Source of the DNA: an uncultured Sphingomonadaceae bacterium
GTDB taxonomy: Bacteria; Pseudomonadota; Alphaproteobacteria; Sphingomonadales; Sphingomonadaceae
Direction of reading: 5' to 3'
Assembly: GCA_947499255.1 (NCBI GenBank)
Contig: CANMNF010000002.1
Coordinates: 384,430 to 448,429, forward strand
Length of the DNA stretch: 64,000 nucleotides
Within the stretch, counting starts at the first letter, position 1. The number at the start of each line of letters is the position of its first letter. Below are positions 57,266 to 64,000 of the stretch, in pieces. The translations under genes and the position numbers were made by a program. Below the pieces are notes generated by a model that worked only from the letters and a program-made list of their open reading frames with translations, did no database searches and was not told the origin of the DNA.

Positions 57266-58516
57266 ATGGATGAGTATTACGAACCTCAGATCGCTTCAGG
57301 CGTAGTTTGCAAAGTTACTTCGGTCGATGAGGAAACGGGTCAAATCGTAGCCCGCACGGCCAACCATAAGACAGTTTCCATCACTGATACCCGCAATGAA
57401 TTGCCTGATGTGGGTGATGTGCTCTTTGCCAGCGATTCAAACTGGGAACATGCGAGCAACGAGGCATGGGTCTCTCCAAACTCAATAGCCGTTGTGAAGA
57501 ACATGCTTTCCGACGGGCGTGTGGTTGTAGACGCAAATTACTCGATTGTCTTTCTGACCAATCCCAAGAAGCTTGAGCTTAGTCGCGGGAACACAGTTGA
57601 ATACAACGAGATCGACGGCATCGTGGATGTCATCAGTGACGAGCCGATTCAGCGGGACATTTTGAACCTCCAACCAGAGGACACCTCATCTGACTACCTA
57701 ATCGACGACGCAGAAGCTGATTATAGCTTCGATGATTTCGGCGGATATGGCGAAACGGTATCGCGTATTCGTGAGCTAATCAGAAACCAGATAGAGAATA
57801 GGGAATATCTAGATGCGATGAAGGTTCGTCCTATTCGGGGCGTCCTCATGACCGGACCACCAGGCACCGGAAAGACCTTTCTGGCACGGATCATCGCAAA
57901 GCATACTGGCGCGAAGTTTTTTCTGGTGAACGGGCCGACGGTCGTGAGCAAGTGGCTCGGTCAAAGTGAAAGCACACTCAGACAGATTTTCGATGCGGCG
58001 CTGAAAAGCGAAGACGGCGCGATCATATTTTTTGACGAAATTGACAGCATTGCCGCTGATCGAAGCGGAGACACGCATGAAGCCTCAAAGAAGCTAGTCG
58101 CGCAGCTTTTGACGCTGATGGACGGGTTCGATGAGAATGACGGGCACGTTATCGTCATTGCCGCTACGAACCGTGCCGATTCACTCGATCCAGCAATCAC
58201 TCGGCCCGGTCGTTTCGATTGGGAAATCGAATTCGGTATGCCGGACATGCATGACCGTTTCGAGATTTTGATGAAGTCAACTGCGAGACACACGACAGCT
58301 CCTGTACTCCCCATCCCAGAGATCGTGATGAAAACCGAAGGTTGGTCAGCCGCAGAGCTGGTCCTGATTATTGCCGAGGCGGGGCAAATCGCCGCGAGCG
58401 ACAAGCGGAAGGAGATCGCGGCAGAGGATTTCGCGCAAGGATTTGAGCGCGTTGCTGAACGGCTGCAAAAGAAAATGATAAAAGAGAAAAAACATGAAGT
58501 TGCCAAACTGGGTTAG
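57266..58516 (+). CDS. AAA+ ATPase with N-terminal beta domain (Cdc48/FtsH-like module)
   Basis: A 416-residue AAA+ protein. Residues 1-135 form a beta-rich, acidic domain that is unlike FtsH. The ATPase core has Walker A GPPGTGKTFLA (about 196), Walker B FFDEID (about 254), sensor IAATNR, and Arg-finger GRFDWEIEFGMP. No protease domain follows, so it probably remodels or unfolds a partner. Its end overlaps the DUF6414 gene by 23 bases, linking the two tightly. Confidence 0.88.
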   Translation: MDEYYEPQIASGVVCKVTSVDEETGQIVARTANHKTVSITDTRNELPDVGDVLFASDSNWEHASNEAWVSPNSIAVVKNMLSDGRVVVDANYSIVFLTNPKKLELSRGNTVEYNEIDGIVDVISDEPIQRDILNLQPEDTSSDYLIDDAEADYSFDDFGGYGETVSRIRELIRNQIENREYLDAMKVRPIRGVLMTGPPGTGKTFLARIIAKHTGAKFFLVNGPTVVSKWLGQSESTLRQIFDAALKSEDGAIIFFDEIDSIAADRSGDTHEASKKLVAQLLTLMDGFDENDGHVIVIAATNRADSLDPAITRPGRFDWEIEFGMPDMHDRFEILMKSTARHTTAPVLPIPEIVMKTEGWSAAELVLIIAEAGQIAASDKRKEIAAEDFAQGFERVAERLQKKMIKEKKHEVAKLG

Positions 58517-59849
58517 ACGTTGGATTCTTAGGGAGAAACCGTGGGCGATCCCTGATCGGCAGGTTACGAAGAATCCGTTGAGGGAGTTTATCTATCTTGA
58601 TGAGGTTAGCCTTCAAAGCCTTCTATCCTCAAAGAACGGGGAGATGACGTCCACAACGTCGACGCAAGTGACCCAAAGTGTGGAAACTGAGCTGCGCTCA
58701 TCAGCGAGCGCCTCGGCTACGGGTATAGGCAAAGCAGAGTCTGGCTCACGCTTTCAAACCCAAAATAGCAGTACGCTACAAACCGCAAAAAAGGCGACTG
58801 TACAATCGTGGTTTCGAGAGCTCGATAAGGTTCCAAACCTTAGGCTTCTAGAGACCGTGCGACAGGTTCGGCCATTTGAGGATAAGAACGATCTTGTTTC
58901 CTGCGACAATCGCTCCGTCTGTATCCGCGAAGACCGATTTGCTCGCGGAGACGTAGTTGAGTTTCGAGTAAGACTTGTCGCAGACCCGATATTCCATCTC
59001 GTCACGATTGTGTCCGAAATGAAGGCGATGGCGGAAGACTATCCCACAATGATGGCCGGAAACGGAGGCCTTGAGCAGTTTGGCGAGCTTGATGGCATCA
59101 GCCGCGTCTTGCAGCGCCTTCTCGCTGGTTTGATCCCCGTACGAGCGCAAGTGATCGACTATGTTGTGGTGGAGTTCGAAGGCCACGAGTATCTAGCACA
59201 CGTCGATGCGATTGAGGGCTTGGATATCAAGTATAGGCCCCTTGAGATAGGCTGCGTCACCGAACTTGATGCTTATTGGAAGGACATCCGACGGGTGCTG
59301 TTTTCGGATGCAGAATTCACAATGCTGTGCCGCGTCGCCAAAGGCGGACTGCAAGCGGGTTGGACTCCTGTGAAACTTCAGGACTTGCTTGGTCAGCTTG
59401 CACCGGATTTGGCACTGCAAATCGATAACGCAGCGCGCATTATGTTTGATGTGACACGGCGCGGCGTTCCGCGAAGTGAGCAAAAGCCACATTTTTTGGC
59501 TTTGTTGGAGCGATATTCCGAGGCGCATTTGGCGGAGTTCGAAGCAACCTTGGAAGAGGGTCAGCAAGAAGCAATCAATGGAAAGATTGCCGAACTAGCA
59601 ACGCCTGGGTCATCAGTTTCTGATCAGACGGCTGCGCTGAAGGAGCTGGCCAAGTTTCTTGTTGAGCTAACAGGCACCGAGATCGAGCCGCAAAGAGCAC
59701 TTGAACTCAGAGAGGCTGCACGCGAGAGTTCGGGCCCGCCGTATTTTGATCCTCCTGCAGGCACTTCACCTGCGACGCCGAACGACGATGAAAGCCAATC
59801 GAAGAACGAGCGGTTTCTCGATGTCGAGGTTGTGGCCATGTATTGGTAA
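58494..59849 (+). CDS. DUF6414 family protein
   Basis: A 451-residue protein matching DUF6414 by LREFIYLDEVSLQSLLSSKNGE near residues 24-45. A Ser/Thr-rich low-complexity stretch follows (about 48-95), then a mixed alpha/beta body and an acidic tail. No catalytic motif is seen. The overlap with the AAA+ gene and shared orientation suggest the two proteins act together; the AAA+ protein may act on this one. Confidence 0.75.
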   Translation: MKLPNWVRRWILREKPWAIPDRQVTKNPLREFIYLDEVSLQSLLSSKNGEMTSTTSTQVTQSVETELRSSASASATGIGKAESGSRFQTQNSSTLQTAKKATVQSWFRELDKVPNLRLLETVRQVRPFEDKNDLVSCDNRSVCIREDRFARGDVVEFRVRLVADPIFHLVTIVSEMKAMAEDYPTMMAGNGGLEQFGELDGISRVLQRLLAGLIPVRAQVIDYVVVEFEGHEYLAHVDAIEGLDIKYRPLEIGCVTELDAYWKDIRRVLFSDAEFTMLCRVAKGGLQAGWTPVKLQDLLGQLAPDLALQIDNAARIMFDVTRRGVPRSEQKPHFLALLERYSEAHLAEFEATLEEGQQEAINGKIAELATPGSSVSDQTAALKELAKFLVELTGTEIEPQRALELREAARESSGPPYFDPPAGTSPATPNDDESQSKNERFLDVEVVAMYW

Positions 59850-59940
59850 GGCAGCGGTTAGATTGCGTCTTTCAAGACTTATTGAATGGCGGATGCAAAC
59901 AGGCATGATGTTTGTGAGTGATTGATCGGCGATACGATGA

Positions 59941-60032
59941 ATGGAGCAATGCTCCATTTGGCAGGGGGAATGCAAACGGGGGCTGCCCAAGCCCCCTTTG
60001 CCAAGATGCGTCGCCATGCGACGCACATCTTG
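59941..60032 (+). terminator. Array of three hairpins, the middle one terminator-like
   Basis: Three strong stems follow each other: atggagc/gctccat (59941-59957), gggggct/agccccc (59978-59996) followed by ttt, and a stem of about 12 pairs with a bulge (60002-60032; core tgcgtcg/cgacgca). The middle one should end the helicase-AAA-DUF6414 message. The others could protect the RNA end, bind a protein, or form part of a small RNA. Confidence 0.55.
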
Positions 60033-60127
60033 CGCGTCTGCGCCTAATTTCAAATGATGGGACGATCCTGAGCCGACCCCTGACAAAGCCTTGCATCTAT
60101 AACGACACGTCAAGTACATATGCCAGC

Positions 60128-61258
60128 ATGAGCGACGATCCGAAAAAGGTAGTGAACCTAGCTGCCGCGCGTAATGCCGTATCCGCTCAGAAGGCAAACT
60201 CTCCTCGGCCCGATACCGAGACGGAATTGGATAAGCTTTTAAGAGCTGCTGAAAAGCCTCCGATGGTAGCCCATGAGCCATCAAAAGCCCTGATCTCTTT
60301 CCCAACTGACTGGAAGTTAATTGTGAGGGAGATCGTCGAATTATATCAAGAGCAAGAAGGCAAAGGCGATAAGGTCCTCGGCTTTACCAAACTCCGTGAC
60401 CGTATCATGGAGCAGGAAGATATAACGGAGGACGGCAAGCGAGTCAGAGACAGCGCTTTGACCCGTCAAGATCTTCAAAACTGGATTCTATACGGGAAGG
60501 TGCTCACGGATCCTAAGTTCTGGTTTGTCGACAAATTTGTACGTAGACTGCAAATTTCCGACGATCAGGTCATGGAAAAAATGCAAGCTTATATTGAGAG
60601 CAGGCATGCTGATGTTCTGTCTCATATTTTTCAAACCCAGCATCGGGCACATAGGCAGGAACTGAAGAAATTCGCTGATATCGCAAGCGATAGATTTCTC
60701 GTTTCAGCGGTCCTTCCTGATGATCAAGCAGCCCTATTCAGCTCAAAAAACAGACATGGCGATCTCGTTGATGTTCGTCAGATGGGCCTATTAATACGAG
60801 CCTCCACAACAACGATTTTCGGTCTAACTCTTGTATACTCAGATCAGCCGCTGACAGTTTCTAACTTTGGTGAGATTCTATCCAGCGTGGTGATCAAGTA
60901 CGGATACTTGATACCTCAGTATGAGAGCAGCCCAGGGTATCTTTCCGGCATGATACTCTCGTGGTCAGAAGACGAGTTTTCCTCCAAGCAAAGCGCATTT
61001 TCTGATTTTCAGTATTCCCAGTTCTACATCGATTTCAGAAAAGGGTGTATGTTCGTGAAGGCGGGTCAAAGCACAGATGATCCCCTTGGTTGGTCTACGC
61101 AGGTTAGATGGAAGCAAACAAACAGCAAGTTTAGCCCCTTTGCGACCGAATTAAGCGACGACTACACCGATTATGAGACTAAACTGACAGACCTGAGTGC
61201 CGACGACAGCCTGATTAAACACCTTAAAAGTTTGAAAAATAGGTATTTAATATGGTAG
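60128..61258 (+). CDS. Uncharacterised 376-residue protein
   Basis: No family recognised. The first 60 residues are polar and probably disordered. Residues 70-160 are helical, with RDIME-type charged segments (KLRDRIMEQEDI, TRQDLQNWILYGKVL) that could be a DNA-binding module. The second half is beta-rich and aromatic (LLIRASTTTIFGLTLVYS, WSTQVRWKQTNSKF). The ATG at 60128 was taken because upstream codons fall in the hairpin array. The end overlaps the ankyrin-like gene by seven bases. Codon use is more AT-rich than in the transfer genes. Confidence 0.6.
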   Translation: MSDDPKKVVNLAAARNAVSAQKANSPRPDTETELDKLLRAAEKPPMVAHEPSKALISFPTDWKLIVREIVELYQEQEGKGDKVLGFTKLRDRIMEQEDITEDGKRVRDSALTRQDLQNWILYGKVLTDPKFWFVDKFVRRLQISDDQVMEKMQAYIESRHADVLSHIFQTQHRAHRQELKKFADIASDRFLVSAVLPDDQAALFSSKNRHGDLVDVRQMGLLIRASTTTIFGLTLVYSDQPLTVSNFGEILSSVVIKYGYLIPQYESSPGYLSGMILSWSEDEFSSKQSAFSDFQYSQFYIDFRKGCMFVKAGQSTDDPLGWSTQVRWKQTNSKFSPFATELSDDYTDYETKLTDLSADDSLIKHLKSLKNRYLIW

Positions 61259-61629
61259 CATTAAGGGTGAAATCGGATTCAGGAGAGGCTAAACGACCGC
61301 CAGATATCTACCAAGCTGCTATCGATGATGATGTGGCTGAGCTGGCACGTGCTCTTGAAGACGGACAAAAGCTGGACGAGTTGCGGAAGGGCTACGTGAC
61401 TACAGCAGTTCACTTAGCTTGCGCTCATAGAAGCATGTCATTTCTGGAAGTCGCCATGGGCCATGACTTCAACCCATGGGTACGAGATCAGAATGACCGT
61501 CTTGCTATGGATCATGCGATTGCTCAGAGACTGACGGCCATTGCCGAAGGTCTCTATTCCAAGATGTATGAGGGCAAGTGGCAGATTGAAAACGTAGCGC
61601 AACTTCCCGACTCTGACCCTCAAATCTAG
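61252..61629 (+). CDS. Ankyrin-repeat-like small protein
   Basis: A 125-residue protein whose pattern (DIYQAAIDDDVAELARAL ... VTTAVHLACAHRSMSFLEVAM ... DQNDRLAMDHAIAQ) fits two to three ankyrin repeats. It overlaps the previous gene by seven bases and is likely translated with it. Ankyrin proteins bind partner proteins, so an inhibitory or adaptor role toward the 376-residue protein is conceivable. Confidence 0.7.
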   Translation: MVALRVKSDSGEAKRPPDIYQAAIDDDVAELARALEDGQKLDELRKGYVTTAVHLACAHRSMSFLEVAMGHDFNPWVRDQNDRLAMDHAIAQRLTAIAEGLYSKMYEGKWQIENVAQLPDSDPQI

Positions 61630-61640
61630 TAACTGAATTT

Positions 61641-61684
61641 CGCAAAACCTGTTTGCGCTTTCTTTGCCGCAAACGGCGTTTGCG
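61641..61684 (+). terminator. Hairpins after the ankyrin-like gene
   Basis: cgcaaa/tttgcg (61641-61657) is followed by the T-rich ctttcttt, and a second perfect stem cgcaaac/gtttgcg spans 61668-61684. The first is a plausible terminator for the two genes before it. Confidence 0.5.
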
Positions 61685-61786
61685 CGCATTCCATCGCATT
61701 TTTGGTCATCAATTGTCGTTGAGGGCAATCTCGCCTTCGACTTGAGCCACCGCGCGGCTGGGCTCCTGAGCTCCAGGAGTAAGACA

Positions 61787-62158
61787 TTGACAAATTTCAT
61801 TTATCTGGCAGACGACACCACACTGCTAGGGCGTGCTTACAAGCATGCACTGGCGAAGCGACTTGAGGAGGATAACCTTTCGCGCATGGGCGGGTTCATT
61901 TTTGTGATGAGCCACATACTCGACCACCATGATGCCGATGGCAAAATCATAAATGAGCATGGAGCTGCGATTCACATCCACCCTGATATTGTTGAGGAAG
62001 CCTATGGCTGGGGCGTTCACTTTTCATGGCACACGGAGATCAGGCGAGAGTTCGCCAATCGGATGCCGACGCGGCGGAGCCAGAATAAGCACCTGTTGCG
62101 GTTTCAGCTCTGGGATGCTGCCTACAAGATTAACGAGCGACCGATCCTCGCTGAGTAA
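61787..62158 (+). CDS. Uncharacterised 123-residue protein
   Basis: Not recognised. The TTG at 61787 is chosen because a good ribosome site, aggag, lies seven bases before it and the longer frame from 61664 passes through the hairpins. The protein has His-rich segments (SHILDHHDADGK, GAAIHIHPD, HFSWHTEIRREF) that could bind metal. It stands alone between terminator-like hairpins (61.65 kb and 62.2 kb), suggesting its own small transcription unit. Confidence 0.55.
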   Translation: MTNFIYLADDTTLLGRAYKHALAKRLEEDNLSRMGGFIFVMSHILDHHDADGKIINEHGAAIHIHPDIVEEAYGWGVHFSWHTEIRREFANRMPTRRSQNKHLLRFQLWDAAYKINERPILAE

Positions 62159-62181
62159 TTATTTCTCGGGTGGATAAGTGG

Positions 62182-62212
62182 AGCCGCCGCCAAGGAAACG
62201 ATGGCGGCGGCT
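62182..62212 (+). terminator. Perfect 10-bp stem-loop
   Basis: agccgccgcc and ggcggcggct pair perfectly around an 11-base loop, just after the stop of the 123-residue gene. The T-tract is weak (cttctgcc), so it may be a terminator or an mRNA end stabiliser. Confidence 0.45.
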
Positions 62213-62237
62213 TCTGCCAATCTGGCACAATTAAAGG

Positions 62238-63284
62238 ATGAAAGGTTCGAAATGGATTAAGCTAAGCGAAGAGATAATCGACATGCTCAAGGCAGAGCGT
62301 GATCGGGCGGGAGTCGGGTTCGCAAAGCTGTTAAGCACCACAGAAAATGTGCCCGATGGATTAACTGACAAGATCATATTCACGTGGCTTGGCAAGACGA
62401 AGTCCGCACGTCGCAATCATCTAGCTTTCGTTCTGGAGCGATATGCAGCCTTGCCAACTCTGGAAAGAGCCGCACCTCTTCATCCATACGAGACCGAGAA
62501 GTCAGCGCGCTTGAAGCGCTTGGAACGGCGCGTTGGCGTGACGCCAAAACTTTCACGATACGCACCCATCGCCGCCGAGAAGCGCTCTACGATGAAGCTT
62601 GCGTTCCATAGATCAGGTGTGTCCTACAAATCCCTCATGCTACTCATTGCACGCGAGCATGCTGGCATCTCGCAGCAAATGGTTTCGGGGTGGATCAGCG
62701 GCAGGACGAAAACAGCCAGGCCCGAACATATCGAATGCGTCCTTGGCATATTGGAGCGCCTTGCCGACGAGGCCTCACTTCCCTTCTCAGATGAAGCACT
62801 AAAGAATTCACGGGAAGCTCGCCTCAAGCCTCACCCGACCCCGCCGAAGGCAAAGCCAAAAGTGCGCGTGATTGAGCCCCCAACAATTAAGAAAACGCGG
62901 ACGTTGGCAATTGCTGATCCGCGTGTTGTCACGCCGCGCAAGAGCGACATTATTCATCGCAAAATTCTGCCTGATTTGACGCCAGATCGCTGGCTCGTAA
63001 AACGCGAATGGACTGCAATCGACCCCAAGACAGCGCAGAGCTTACGTTATCCAGAACACTACCGTCTTATCGACGAGGCGACATATGATCGCCTTCATGC
63101 GGAACTGCGCAGGACCTGTGTATCCCCATCACTGCTGCTCAATACCTATCGAAAAGCGCCTAAGTCACTCCCAGCAAGGCGCATCAGCGAATGGATGCGA
63201 TTGGTCACTCGGTCAGGCGAAAAAGCGCTCATCGATTGGGTTTTGAAGGCTTATGCCTTGCTGCCGGATGCTTCGGCGGACTGA
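62238..63284 (+). CDS. Uncharacterised protein with three HTH-like repeats
   Basis: A 348-residue basic protein containing three related units: about residues 28-72 (FAKLLSTTEN... WLGKTKSARRNHLAFVLERY), 127-175 (YKSLMLLIAREH... WISGRTKTARPEHIECVLGIL) and 295-342 (SPSLLLNTYRK... WMRLVTRSGEKALIDWVLKAY). Each looks like a helix-turn-helix with a W-x-x-G/R-T turn. A Pro/Lys-rich linker joins the second and third. A DNA- or RNA-binding role is likely; the target is unknown. Confidence 0.6.
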   Translation: MKGSKWIKLSEEIIDMLKAERDRAGVGFAKLLSTTENVPDGLTDKIIFTWLGKTKSARRNHLAFVLERYAALPTLERAAPLHPYETEKSARLKRLERRVGVTPKLSRYAPIAAEKRSTMKLAFHRSGVSYKSLMLLIAREHAGISQQMVSGWISGRTKTARPEHIECVLGILERLADEASLPFSDEALKNSREARLKPHPTPPKAKPKVRVIEPPTIKKTRTLAIADPRVVTPRKSDIIHRKILPDLTPDRWLVKREWTAIDPKTAQSLRYPEHYRLIDEATYDRLHAELRRTCVSPSLLLNTYRKAPKSLPARRISEWMRLVTRSGEKALIDWVLKAYALLPDASAD

Positions 63285-63298
63285 GACGGACGCAAGGG

Positions 63299-63601
63299 CT
63301 AGGAGCCGTCGCGCTCCTCGCCAAGCCAGTCTTCGCTGGCATGACGGATACGTCGAATAACGATACCCCCATCATCCTCGATGTTATAAAAGATGATGTG
63401 ACGTTTGTATGGATGACCGCGCACGGGCTGCCTCAACTCTTCACGCACTCGCGCTAGACGTGGGTTTTCTGCGAGCAAGGCAAAAAGGTGCTCTAGCTCA
63501 CCGTGATATCTGGTCGCCTGAGCCTCGCCGAACAATTCTCGCCCTTCGATGTATATCCCTATCAAGTCAGAGCGCGCGGCACGCGAAAGCCTGAATGTCA
63601 T
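63299..63601 (-). CDS. ParE/RelE superfamily toxin
   Basis: A 100-residue toxin with the ParE layout (LSRAARSDLIGIYIEGRELFGEAQATRYHGEL ... RHIIFYNIEDDGGIVIRRIRHASEDW). The final HASEDW is typical of ParE. It overlaps the antitoxin by four bases. ParE toxins usually poison DNA gyrase. The pair would stabilise the island. Confidence 0.88.
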   Translation of the reverse strand: MTFRLSRAARSDLIGIYIEGRELFGEAQATRYHGELEHLFALLAENPRLARVREELRQPVRGHPYKRHIIFYNIEDDGGIVIRRIRHASEDWLGEERDGS

Positions 63602-63852
63602 TGAGCCTCAGCACGCTTCTCGTACTCCGCTTTCGCGTCAACAAGGATTTCATCCATTGACTGTTCCGAAAGGCCGCTTTCATACCCCTCATCAATAAGC
63701 TTTTGCATGTTGGCGATCTTCTGCTTTTGCACCTGATCGCGGCGAATGAGATCGCGGACATAATCGCTGGAGTTGCTATAAAGGCCACCTTCGGCCTGCG
63801 CTTCGACCCACTCCTTCATCGGATCGGGCAAAGATACGTTCATGGTTGCCAT
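63598..63852 (-). CDS. ParD-type antitoxin (CC2985 family)
   Basis: An 84-residue ribbon-helix-helix antitoxin: TMNVSLPDPMKEWVEAQ and SSDYVRDLIRRDQ form the DNA-binding part, and an acidic helical tail binds the toxin. aagga lies six bases before the ATG at 63852. It controls its own promoter in the gap upstream. Confidence 0.88.
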   Translation of the reverse strand: MATMNVSLPDPMKEWVEAQAEGGLYSNSSDYVRDLIRRDQVQKQKIANMQKLIDEGYESGLSEQSMDEILVDAKAEYEKRAEAQ

Positions 63853-63875
63853 GGGCATTCCTTTCTCTTTGTTCA

Positions 63876-63905
63876 ATTATGCCATATTTTGGCAAAGATT
63901 GTCAA
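63876..63905 (-). promoter_or_regulatory. Promoter and operator of the ParDE operon
   Basis: On the minus strand ttgaca (63905-63900) and cataat (63881-63876) are 18 bases apart, close to the sigma-70 consensus. A dyad tgcca-tattt-tggca (63880-63894) covers the spacer and -10 edge and is a likely ParD binding site. Confidence 0.6.
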
Positions 63906-64000
63906 AAAGAAAGCCTTTGAACGAAATGGGTTTAGTGGGAATTGTCGCCTGGGTTTCTGCGCAAGGCTTTGAGTGGCTTAGACTTTTCCGAGATAGATAA

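Noticed and set aside
30107-64000. CRISPR array or cas genes on the island
   Set aside because: No regularly spaced repeats and no Cas-like proteins were seen.

Overview
The window reads as a chromosomal segment of an alphaproteobacterium, most likely Sphingomonadales and possibly Erythrobacteraceae. This rests on the mix of core genes (NAD-type glutamate dehydrogenase, DUF2141 protein, POT transporter, two-PilZ protein, heparinase II/III protein beside purH and rpe) and their codon usage. I cannot confirm the genus without a search.

Positions 1-28.4 kb are core housekeeping DNA: the 3' part of an NAD-glutamate dehydrogenase, a ferredoxin reductase, queG, an ABC exporter pair, msrB, a three-gene polysaccharide/lipid-glycan type operon (GT-C-like membrane protein, GtrA, FAD oxidoreductase), a PilZ protein, tRNA-Leu(TAA), ihfB, a GntR regulator, a POT transporter, a frameshifted nnrU, an alpha/beta hydrolase with dxs, a Zur/Fur regulator, msrA with a coupled mini-ORF, purH, a heparinase-like protein with rpe, DUF2141, a lipid kinase coupled to a nucleotidyltransferase-like protein, and an M20 amidohydrolase.

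From about 28.4 kb the DNA becomes accessory. A structured non-coding region with its own terminator lies beside a DUF3800 gene. A P4-type tyrosine integrase at 30.1 kb marks an integrated island that runs to the right edge. In order it carries: a stop-interrupted gene; AlpA/excisionase-type regulators; an eight-gene type I restriction-modification operon with two specificity proteins, RhuM, a TIGR04141/DUF6119 protein and a YgjP-like metallopeptidase (33.1-43.7 kb); a Ti-type conjugation locus (traC/traD-like, an oriT-like site, TraA relaxase-helicase, DUF6118 protein); a TIM-barrel-like gene joined to an Xre-RES toxin-antitoxin pair; a second relaxase module with a MobC-like protein; ArdA; a conserved-looking hairpin-rich region; a row of ATPase and unknown genes (SF1 helicase, AAA+ ATPase, DUF6414, an unknown 376-residue protein, an ankyrin-like protein, two further unknowns); and a ParDE pair. 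No type IV secretion genes are visible, so the island is mobilizable as seen, or its transfer apparatus lies beyond 64 kb.

The island combines invasion tools (integrase, two relaxases, anti-restriction ArdA) with defence and stabilisation tools (type I RM, RES-Xre, ParDE). The best candidates for an undescribed system are the SF1 helicase / AAA+ / DUF6414 / 376-residue / ankyrin-like gene row at 53.7-62.2 kb and the TIM-barrel-Xre-RES triad at 48.3-50.6 kb.
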